From Candidatus Pollutiaquabacter sp. (lineage in GTDB: Bacteria; Bacteroidota; Bacteroidia; AKYH767-A; 2013-40CM-41-45), in assembly GCA_903854075.1 (NCBI GenBank), contig CAINVI010000310.1, forward strand, positions 1 through 5,239: a DNA stretch of 5,239 nt, given 5' to 3'. Made by a program: the position numbers and the translations under genes. Under the pieces are notes generated by a model. It saw only the letters and a program-made list of their open reading frames with translations. It did no database searches and was not told the DNA's origin. How positions within the stretch are numbered: position 1 is the stretch's first letter; every line of letters starts with the position of its first letter. Below, one piece after another: positions 1 through 5,239 of this stretch.

Positions 1-951
1 ACTGGAAGTGACTCCGTGCAAAAGGACGGTATCTTTAGTTTCCCATTGCTGTTTGATAGTATCAAACGCAGTCTGCTGCGAAACCGATAACGTGGCTACC
101 GAAACCACAGGTTCTCCGGAATAGCCTATCCGATCAATGACTTCTTCATATTCTTCCAAGATACCGTTTCGAATAAGTGTTTGAATAGCGGAAGTCGATA
201 ATTCGTCTTGGCGGACGAGATCACGTTTTCGGACGTAGTCTTTGGACTTATCATCAAACAATACCTTCATGAAAAACAGTAATGCTTCCAGCTGCTTTCG
301 TTTACGGTTGTCTTGCTCCAACTGAGCAAACAGCTTTTCGAGCGCTAAATCGCTTTTATACGCCGTCGAAATACGCACTCTGGTTTCCTTCAATGGCTTG
401 AAACGTTCTCCGATTTCTTCCGAAACAGCAACAACACCCTGCTCCAAGAGCCGCTTTAGTTTTTTTTGAGCAGATTTACCCGGAAACACGCGTTGAATAT
501 CCTGAACGGTCACCGACTTACGGTCGAGTAGCAAATCAAGAATGAATTCTTCGTCCTCATCCAGCCACTCCGGGCGCTCTTCTAAATTACCTTCTTGCAA
601 TACTATGGTTGTCTCACTTTGCAACCGCAACGCCGATGGAATGGCAGCATTCATCACATCGCCGGGGTTACAGAGGTAATAGCGTGTAATCCATTCCCAA
701 AATTCAAATTGCTTGGGATGTACAATGGGTTGTTCATCTAAAACCGTATGAATAGATTTTACCTGATCGAACGGCGGTGGTAGTTCGTGAATTGAAAAAA
801 CCAGTCCTGAATAAAGTTTGTTTCTTCCGACCGGAACGATGACCCTTTTGCCAACTTGTAGCTCGGACACCCATTCCGGCGGGACGCGATACGTCAACTT
901 CCGTTCAATGGCAAGCGGTAACACGATATCGGCAAAAACAGGGGCTGCCAT
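1..951 (-). CDS. priA: Primosomal protein N' (PriA), replication-restart DNA helicase, 5' part only
   Basis: The first 317 codons read leftward without a stop and continue past the left edge. PriA recognises stalled or abandoned forks in the cytoplasm, unwinds the lagging arm and starts primosome assembly for DnaB reloading. Residues about 1-105 match the PriA 3'-DNA-end-binding domain (ADIVLPLAIERKLTYRVP, then VGKRVIVPVGRNKLYSG, then WEWITRYYLCNPGDVMNAAIP). Residues about 115-190 look like the winged-helix region. From about 285 the helicase domain begins (LSVSQQTAFDTI), and the last residues, LLHGVTSS, are the start of the Walker A motif, whose GKT lies outside the window. The ATG at 951 is the first in-frame ATG after an upstream in-frame TAA and places the conserved ADIVLPL segment at residue 7, as usual for the family. 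No Shine-Dalgarno is visible. An 8-A run (T in the + strand, 460-467) lies within the frame, which stays intact. Identity is very sure; the helicase core and zinc-binding region cannot be checked. Confidence 0.96.
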   Translation of the reverse strand, partial: MAAPVFADIVLPLAIERKLTYRVPPEWVSELQVGKRVIVPVGRNKLYSGLVFSIHELPPPFDQVKSIHTVLDEQPIVHPKQFEFWEWITRYYLCNPGDVMNAAIPSALRLQSETTIVLQEGNLEERPEWLDEDEEFILDLLLDRKSVTVQDIQRVFPGKSAQKKLKRLLEQGVVAVSEEIGERFKPLKETRVRISTAYKSDLALEKLFAQLEQDNRKRKQLEALLFFMKVLFDDKSKDYVRKRDLVRQDELSTSAIQTLIRNGILEEYEEVIDRIGYSGEPVVSVATLSVSQQTAFDTIKQQWETKDTVLLHGVTSS

Positions 952-1046
952 CAGTAATTGGTCGAATTTTAAGGAAGATGCGGAAGAAATAGGTATTCCC
1001 GCTTCACAAAGTTAACTTTGCGGACGGAATAATTCGGGTATTCATC
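952..1046. promoter_or_regulatory. Divergent intergenic region between priA and the OstA-like gene
   Basis: These 95 bp separate two head-to-head genes and must hold the 5' ends of both transcripts unless they initiate inside the opposing gene. Its most striking content is the palindrome at 1007-1020, described separately. No reading frame of its own, no tRNA-like structure and no riboswitch-like fold was noticed. Confidence 0.7.
1007..1020. promoter_or_regulatory. Palindromic, two-way -7 promoter element (TAnnTTTG on both strands)
   Basis: The 14 bases CAAAGTTAACTTTG are a perfect inverted repeat. Read rightward, 1013-1020 is TAACTTTG; read leftward, 1014-1007 is also TAACTTTG. Both match the Bacteroidota primary-sigma -7 consensus TAnnTTTG exactly. 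The rightward copy ends 26 bases before the OstA-like ATG and the leftward copy lies about 55 bases before the priA ATG, both sensible distances. No TTG -33 element is seen at the expected spacing on either strand, which weakens the call. A symmetric site of this kind could also be an operator for a dimeric regulator. Confidence 0.5.
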
Positions 1047-2630
1047 ATGCAATTCTGCAGAAACAATCGATTTTTCAGGTTTTCAACAGCCCTCCCGATG
1101 CTGTTTTTTTGTCTCGTAGTCGCTCATGAGGCACAATCGCAATCTTCCAAAAAGACAAAAATCGAATTATTGAACGCCGATGTTAGTGAGTTTAACGAGT
1201 CGTTTAACGCCAAAGCTACTCGTCTGATCGGAAACGTCCGATTCAAGCACGAATCCGCTTTCATGTTTTGTGATTCCGCTTATCTCTACAGAGAGGAAAA
1301 CCGGCTGGAAGCTTTTGGGCATATCCGGCTGACGCAAGGTGATTCGTTGACTATGACCGGCGGAAAATTAGACTACGACGGTAACACACGAATTGCGAAT
1401 GTTTTCGAGAACATTGTTTTGTCGGATCGGAAAATGACCTTGCGGACTCAACGGATTGAATACGATCTTTCCGGTTCTACTGCCTATTACACCGACAGTG
1501 CTCATATCGTTGACGGAGAAAACACGCTTACGAGCCGACAAGGTTTTTACTACAGCAAAACCGCTGATCTTTATTTTAAAAAAGACGTATTACTGGTCAA
1601 TCCGCGTTATACGTTATCGTGTGACACGTTACGGTACAATACCGTTTCGCGTATCGCCTATTTTCTGGGACCCACCTATTTGTGGACGACGACCAGTAAC
1701 ATGTACTGCGAGTCAGGTTGGTACAACACCAACCGTCAAAATTGTTTATTCACGCGAAATTCCCGGCTAGAAAACGACGGCCAGGTGCTACGCGGTGACA
1801 CTATCGCTTATGATCAGAAAAAAGATATCGGAAAAGCATTCGGTCAGGTCTCTATTTCTGATAGCGTACGTCAGCTGATCATCCGAGGTAATTATGCTGA
1901 ACATCATCAACTCACGGATTCCTCCTGGGTCACCGGCGCAGCGGAGATGGTCAATTATCAGGGCGGTGATTCGTTGTTTCTGCACGCCGATACGCTGTTG
2001 GCCAAAGGAAACAGTACAAGAAAGGACTCCGCATCCTTTTCCAATCGTGACGTATTCGCTTTTCATCACGTTAAACTTTATAAATCAGACTTGCAAGGCA
2101 CCTGCGATTCGTTGGTGTATGCGTCATCTGACAGTACCATTCGATTTTTCCGTAAACCAGTGTTGTGGTCCGGTCATAACCAGCTTACCGCCGATTCGAT
2201 TTGGCTGGTAATGGGCGACAGCGCCATTGAGCGCATTCACCTTAAGCTAAACGCTCTCATCATTTCTCAGTCCGACTCAAACCAGATCGGCATACTAGAT
2301 TCATTACGGTTCAACCAAATTACCGGCAAATCCATGGTTGGATATTTTAACGGAAACGAACTTAGCAAGATCAATGTGACCGGAAACGGACAGACCATCT
2401 ATTACGCCAAAAGCAGTACGAATAAAGATGTAGCGGTGAACCGCGCGGATTGCAGCGATCTCATTATTGATGTTTACAAAAACGAGTTACGCAAGATTAC
2501 GCTGGTCAATGATCCTGACGGAGCATTGTATCCGATCAAGGAATTACGTACGAATGAACTTCGGTTAAAAGGGTTCAAGTGGCTTCAGAACGAACGGCCG
2601 AAGAGCCGGTCCGATATTTTTACGCACTAG
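1047..2630 (+). CDS. Exported OstA-like protein (LptA / LptD N-terminal type)
   Basis: A 527-aa protein of the OstA-like family found in Bacteroidota, related to LptA and the periplasmic part of LptD, which in other Gram-negatives pass lipopolysaccharide across the periplasm to the outer membrane. Residues 1 to about 30 form a Sec signal peptide: basic start, hydrophobic stretch LPMLFFCLVVA, and a likely cleavage near EAQS. Cys22 is preceded by LFF, not a lipobox, so a lipoprotein is unlikely. The mature protein is made of repeated short beta units typical of the OstA jelly-roll/groove: examples are GDSLTMTGGKLDYDGNTR (98-115), CDTLRYNTVSRIAYF (192-206), CESGWYNTNR (221-230) and RGDTIAYDQKKDIGKAFG (249-266), followed by similar units to about residue 400. 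There is no obvious beta-barrel C-terminal domain at this length, so it resembles an LptA-like bridge rather than a full LptD. The actual substrate is inferred. The next gene starts one base after the stop, implying co-transcription. No Shine-Dalgarno is visible; the ATG is chosen because it directly precedes the signal peptide. Confidence 0.9.
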   Translation: MQFCRNNRFFRFSTALPMLFFCLVVAHEAQSQSSKKTKIELLNADVSEFNESFNAKATRLIGNVRFKHESAFMFCDSAYLYREENRLEAFGHIRLTQGDSLTMTGGKLDYDGNTRIANVFENIVLSDRKMTLRTQRIEYDLSGSTAYYTDSAHIVDGENTLTSRQGFYYSKTADLYFKKDVLLVNPRYTLSCDTLRYNTVSRIAYFLGPTYLWTTTSNMYCESGWYNTNRQNCLFTRNSRLENDGQVLRGDTIAYDQKKDIGKAFGQVSISDSVRQLIIRGNYAEHHQLTDSSWVTGAAEMVNYQGGDSLFLHADTLLAKGNSTRKDSASFSNRDVFAFHHVKLYKSDLQGTCDSLVYASSDSTIRFFRKPVLWSGHNQLTADSIWLVMGDSAIERIHLKLNALIISQSDSNQIGILDSLRFNQITGKSMVGYFNGNELSKINVTGNGQTIYYAKSSTNKDVAVNRADCSDLIIDVYKNELRKITLVNDPDGALYPIKELRTNELRLKGFKWLQNERPKSRSDIFTH

Positions 2631-2631
2631 G

Positions 2632-3033
2632 ATGGATTTTTCAGGAGCTAAAGTTCGTATCGATAAATGGCTATGGGCTGTCAGGTTATTTAAAACCCGG
2701 TCGATGGCTACAGCCGCCTGTGAACAAGGAAAAATCACTGTGCAGGAACAACCGGCGAAGCCATCGCGCATGGTCAAAGCAGGTGATGTCATTACTGTTC
2801 GCCGTACCGGTGGATTGACCTTAAAAGTATCGGTAATTCAACCGATTGAAAAAAGAGTCGGACCTAAACTAGTCGCTGAAAACATGCAGGACCTGACGCC
2901 ACCTGAAGAACTAGAAGCGTTCCGCGCCAGAGCAACACGCGTTACCATTTTTCGTGACCCCGGAACCGGACGTCCTACTAAGAAAGAACGTCGAGAGCTG
3001 GATGACTTTTTCAACCCTTTCGAAGAAGAATAA
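2632..3033 (+). CDS. hslR: S4-domain RNA-binding protein, Hsp15 family
   Basis: A 133-aa cytoplasmic protein of the Hsp15 type. In E. coli, Hsp15 binds free 50S subunits that still carry a nascent chain after premature dissociation and helps recycle them. The S4 RNA-binding domain occupies residues about 8-58: VRIDKWLWAVRLFKTRSMA, then CEQGKITV, then KPSRMVKAGDVITVR. The C-terminal basic tail with GRPTKKERRELDDF (113-126) matches the conserved end of Hsp15, RPxKKERRxL, which separates it from other S4 proteins such as the RluB/RsuA pseudouridine synthases or a bare YaaA-type S4 protein. Length is the family norm. The ATG lies one base after the stop of the OstA-like gene. The AGG just upstream is too close to act as a normal Shine-Dalgarno, so re-initiation by ribosomes finishing the upstream gene is plausible. 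Recognition is by remembered family motifs, not a search. Confidence 0.9.
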   Translation: MDFSGAKVRIDKWLWAVRLFKTRSMATAACEQGKITVQEQPAKPSRMVKAGDVITVRRTGGLTLKVSVIQPIEKRVGPKLVAENMQDLTPPEELEAFRARATRVTIFRDPGTGRPTKKERRELDDFFNPFEEE

Positions 3034-3034
3034 A

Positions 3035-3074
3035 AAGGCCGCTTTATTCGTATTCAGCACGAATTGACCGCCTT
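3035..3074 (+). terminator. Possible hairpin after hslR (weak terminator candidate)
   Basis: Just after the hslR stop, ATTCGT (3046-3051) can pair with ACGAAT (3059-3064) across a 7-base loop, and AAGGC (3035-3039) with GCCTT (3070-3074) outside it, with an unpaired internal loop between the two stems. No T-tract follows directly, so this is not a classic intrinsic terminator. Its position between two probable transcription units is the main support. Confidence 0.3.
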
Positions 3075-3136
3075 CCGTGTTGATATTTTGTGAAAACTCT
3101 GCGGTTGCGTTGCACCTTCCAATTCACCTATTCCGG

Positions 3137-3144
3137 TACCTTTG
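3137..3144 (+). promoter_or_regulatory. Candidate -7 promoter element for the transketolase-vWA pair
   Basis: TACCTTTG is an exact match to the Bacteroidota -7 consensus TAnnTTTG and ends 38 bases before the chosen transketolase ATG at 3183. TTG triplets occur upstream at 3105-3107 and 3110-3112, but the nearer one is 24 bases away, longer than the usual spacing of about 19-21, so the -33 part is doubtful. If transcription starts from here, the message begins near 3150 and cannot include a GTG start at 3090. Confidence 0.45.
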
Positions 3145-3182
3145 AGCGAACAGGTTTTAGTACTTATTATTTCATTCCAGCC

Positions 3183-4025
3183 ATGCAAATCGAACAGCTT
3201 CAGCGTATCGCTTCACAGGTTCGTCGCGATATTATTCGTCAGACAAATGGTGCTAATTCGGGGCATCCCGGCGGATCGTTGGGATGCGCCGATTTCCTGA
3301 CAGCACTTTATTTTCATGTTATGAAATACGATGCCACATCGTTCTCCATGGATGGAAAAAACGAAGATGTATTTTTTCTAAGCAACGGACACATTTCCCC
3401 GGCGTTCTATTCTGTACTCGCACGCGCCGGCTATTTCGACGTGAAAGAATTGGCCACTTTTCGAAAACTTGACTCCCGGTTACAAGGACATCCAACCACG
3501 CACGAAGGTCTAGAAGGAGTTCGGATGTCATCCGGTTCTCTCGGACAAGGCCCAAGTGTGGCGATCGGTGCTGCGTTGGCCAAGAAACTCAACCAGGATG
3601 ATCGCATCGTATATTGTCTTTGCGGCGACGGGGAAATGGAAGAAGGACAAATCTGGGAGGCCGTGATGTATGCCGGCGCCAAGAAAACGGACAATATTAT
3701 CCTGACCATTGACGTTAACAATCAACAAATCGATGGCTCCATCGAACAAGTAATGCCTTTCGGAGATCTACGTCCGAAGCTGGAAGCTTTCGACTGGGAT
3801 GTTTTGAACATGAACGGAAACGAAATGTCTGATGTCGTGAGCGTACTGGATGCGGCAAAAGGACGCTGCAGCAAAGGAAAACCGGTGGCCATTCTGATGA
3901 AAACAGAGATGGGCATGGGCGTTGATTTCATGATGGGAAGTCATAAATGGCACGGCGTTGCGCCCAATGCCGAACAGACACAAACGGCACTGGCCCAGCT
4001 GGAAGAAACTATCGGTGATTATTAA
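3183..4025 (+). CDS. Transketolase, N-terminal (thiamine diphosphate-binding) subunit
   Basis: A 280-aa protein matching the N-terminal half of split transketolases, which move two-carbon units between sugar phosphates in the non-oxidative pentose phosphate pathway when paired with a separate C-terminal subunit. Visible motifs: GHPGGSLGCAD (27-37), LSNGHISPAFYS (66-77), LQGHPT (100-105), SSGSLGQGPSVAIGAALAKK (116-135), and the thiamine diphosphate/Mg motif GDG (148-150) followed 28 residues later by NN (179-180). HKWHGVAPN (254-262) ends the domain. The length is normal for this subunit. The frame is open upstream to a GTG at 3090, but the extra 31 residues resemble nothing in the family; the ATG at 3183 puts the first conserved helix (LQRIASQVRRDII) at the usual place. 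No Shine-Dalgarno is visible. The C-terminal subunit, usually the next gene, is not adjacent here; a vWA gene follows after 7 bp. The subunit alone is not expected to be an active enzyme. Confidence 0.95.
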   Translation: MQIEQLQRIASQVRRDIIRQTNGANSGHPGGSLGCADFLTALYFHVMKYDATSFSMDGKNEDVFFLSNGHISPAFYSVLARAGYFDVKELATFRKLDSRLQGHPTTHEGLEGVRMSSGSLGQGPSVAIGAALAKKLNQDDRIVYCLCGDGEMEEGQIWEAVMYAGAKKTDNIILTIDVNNQQIDGSIEQVMPFGDLRPKLEAFDWDVLNMNGNEMSDVVSVLDAAKGRCSKGKPVAILMKTEMGMGVDFMMGSHKWHGVAPNAEQTQTALAQLEETIGDY

Positions 4026-4032
4026 TCCTTGC

Positions 4033-5239
4033 ATGCAGCAAAACCAACACTACTCGTTTCATGCGCTTTTCTATCGGATTTGCTCCGTAGCTTTTGTCTG
4101 CACGTTGTTTTTCACCACTTTCACATCAGCACAGTCTTCAAAATCAACAGCGGCACCTGTACTCACCCGCATTGAATTCCTTTTTGATTGCTCACAGAGC
4201 ATGTACGGTCGCTGGCAAAGCGGGCCAAAGATTGACGTAGCTAAACAATTAATGTCGCAGCTGATGGATAGTCTGCGCTATGTGTCGAATATCGAACTGG
4301 CCTTGCGTGTTTACGGCCATCAAAAAAACTATCCGCCGCAGGACTGTGACGACAGCAAACTGGAAGTCCCTTTCGCCAAAGGAAATTGCAATGAAATTCA
4401 ACGGGTACTCGAACGCGTAACGCCACGCGGCACCACACCCATTGCACGATCCCTGGAGTTATGTGCAGAAGACTTCCCCTCTTCGCCTTCTCGTAATATC
4501 CTTATTTTGATTACGGATGGTATTGAAGAATGCGGTGGAGATCCGTGTGCGGTTTCTTTAGCGCTTCAGAAAAAAGGCATTTTCCTAAAGCCCTTTGTAA
4601 TTGGCATGGGACTCGACGAGAGCTTAAAGAAAAAATTCGACTGTGTCGGACGCTACTTCGATGCAGTGAACGAGTCCATGTTCAGGGAGGCACTGGATGT
4701 AGTAATCTCGCAGGCACTGAACAATACAACCTTGCAGGTTAATTTACTGGACGAGCAACAGCGGCCTACCGAAACCAATGTGAACATGACATTTTATGAT
4801 CGGTTCACGGGACTTGCCAAGTATAATTTCATTCACACCTTGAATTCAAAAGGAAATCCGGATACGCTGGTTATCGATCCGCTTCCCGTCTACCGAATCG
4901 TAGTACACACTATTCCGCCGGTTTTCAAGGACAGCATTATCCTAACTCCCGGAAAACATACAACAGTAGGCATTGATGCACCGCAAGGATATCTGGCCCT
5001 GAAATACGATGGTCCCTCTGAAGCTAAAAAAACCCAGGCTATTATCCGGAAACAACGGGAGCTGAATACGCTCAATGTACAATCGCTTAATTCTACTGAA
5101 AAATACCTCACCGGAAAATACGACCTCGAAGTATTGACGCTACCGCGGACTTATATTCAAGATGTGAGTATCGACCAAAGTAAAACCACCACTGTTCAAT
5201 TACCGCGACCGGGTATCATTACACTGGTTAGCAACAGTG
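4033..5239 (+). CDS. Exported von Willebrand factor A (vWA) domain protein, 3' end missing
   Basis: The frame is open for 402 codons to the right edge. Residues 1 to about 33 look like a signal peptide (hydrophobic VAFVCTLFFTTF, likely cleavage at TSA/QS), so the protein acts in the periplasm or at the cell surface. Residues about 46-215 are a vWA domain with a complete metal-ion-dependent adhesion site: DCSQS (52-56, the DxSxS motif), Thr134 or Thr135 in RGTTP, and Asp162 in ITDGIEECGGDPC. LRVYGH (91-96) is also typical of this subfamily, often annotated as Ca-activated chloride channel-like, a label that need not reflect real channel activity. After the signal peptide there are seven cysteines (53, 105, 119, 144, 167, 172, 204), all in the vWA domain and none in residues 205-402, suggesting disulfides there. 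The rest (about 230-402) looks beta-rich and contains a duplicated unit of about 37 residues (287-323 and 363-398). The ATG at 4033 lies 7 bp after the transketolase stop, implying co-transcription. Ligand and role are unknown. Confidence 0.88.
   Translation, partial: MQQNQHYSFHALFYRICSVAFVCTLFFTTFTSAQSSKSTAAPVLTRIEFLFDCSQSMYGRWQSGPKIDVAKQLMSQLMDSLRYVSNIELALRVYGHQKNYPPQDCDDSKLEVPFAKGNCNEIQRVLERVTPRGTTPIARSLELCAEDFPSSPSRNILILITDGIEECGGDPCAVSLALQKKGIFLKPFVIGMGLDESLKKKFDCVGRYFDAVNESMFREALDVVISQALNNTTLQVNLLDEQQRPTETNVNMTFYDRFTGLAKYNFIHTLNSKGNPDTLVIDPLPVYRIVVHTIPPVFKDSIILTPGKHTTVGIDAPQGYLALKYDGPSEAKKTQAIIRKQRELNTLNVQSLNSTEKYLTGKYDLEVLTLPRTYIQDVSIDQSKTTTVQLPRPGIITLVSNS
4891..5226 (+). repeat. Internal protein duplication in the vWA protein (two units)
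   Basis: Unit 1 is encoded at 4891-5001 (residues 287-323) and unit 2 at 5119-5226 (residues 363-398). Aligned, they share Y-x-[IL]-x-V-x-T-[IL]-P, then [FY], then an acidic or Ser position followed by [IV], and finally K-x-T-T-V-x-[IL]. The match is at protein level; the DNA copies have diverged. About 39 residues rich in charged and polar positions separate them. This looks like two copies of a small beta-sandwich or strand-pair module. Confidence 0.6.

Noticed and set aside
460..467. Run of eight T as a possible terminator tail or frameshift site in priA
   Set aside because: It lies within the intact priA frame (AAAAAAAA in the coding strand), there is no preceding stem, and the frame reads through normally.
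818..1015. Rightward 65-codon open frame near the divergent region
   Set aside because: It lies mostly antisense to the conserved N-terminus of priA, has no recognisable protein features and ends in the palindrome; it is a shadow of priA.
1047..1140. OstA-like protein as a lipoprotein through Cys22
   Set aside because: The residues before the cysteine (LFF) do not fit a lipobox and the hydrophobic stretch continues beyond it; a normal signal peptide with cleavage near residue 30 fits better.
3090..3182. In-frame GTG-initiated extension of the transketolase subunit by 31 residues
   Set aside because: The added residues do not resemble the family, a good -7 promoter element lies inside the stretch, and the ATG at 3183 gives the normal length.
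3319..4034. Several leftward open frames opposite the transketolase gene
   Set aside because: All overlap strongly conserved transketolase codons in other frames, with no protein-like features of their own.
1..5239. Defence island, mobile element, CRISPR array or secondary-metabolite system
   Set aside because: No transposase, integrase, repeat array, toxin-antitoxin pair or nuclease was found; the recognised genes are housekeeping or envelope genes of even composition.

Overview
The window looks like ordinary chromosomal DNA from a member of the Bacteroidota. Three things point there. The OstA-like protein belongs to a family typical of that phylum. No start codon has a convincing Shine-Dalgarno sequence at normal spacing. 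Two intergenic regions carry perfect matches to the Bacteroidota -7 promoter element TAnnTTTG. Base composition looks moderate by eye, with no patch of clearly foreign composition. The genus cannot be named from this sequence.

Layout: five genes in two divergent blocks. Leftward, at the left edge, is the 5' part of priA (replication-restart helicase), cut by the window inside its Walker A motif. A 95-bp divergent intergenic region follows, with a 14-bp perfect palindrome that places a TAnnTTTG element on both strands. Rightward come an exported OstA-like (LptA/LptD-N type) protein of 527 aa and, after a single base, an Hsp15-type S4 RNA-binding protein; these two almost certainly share a transcript. 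A 149-bp gap then holds a candidate hairpin and a second perfect -7 element. It is followed by the N-terminal (thiamine diphosphate-binding) subunit of a split transketolase and, 7 bp later, an exported von Willebrand factor A (vWA) protein that runs off the right edge.

Functionally the genes are diverse: DNA replication restart, envelope/LPS-transport-like function, ribosome rescue-type RNA binding, pentose phosphate metabolism and an exported metal-dependent adhesion-type domain. Nothing suggests they form one dedicated system. There are no RNA genes, mobile elements, CRISPR arrays or attachment sites that I can support. I do not see a previously undescribed system here. The observations most worth checking are the symmetric divergent promoter, the transketolase N-subunit with a vWA gene where its C-subunit partner would normally be, and a clear internal duplication in the C-terminal part of the vWA protein.
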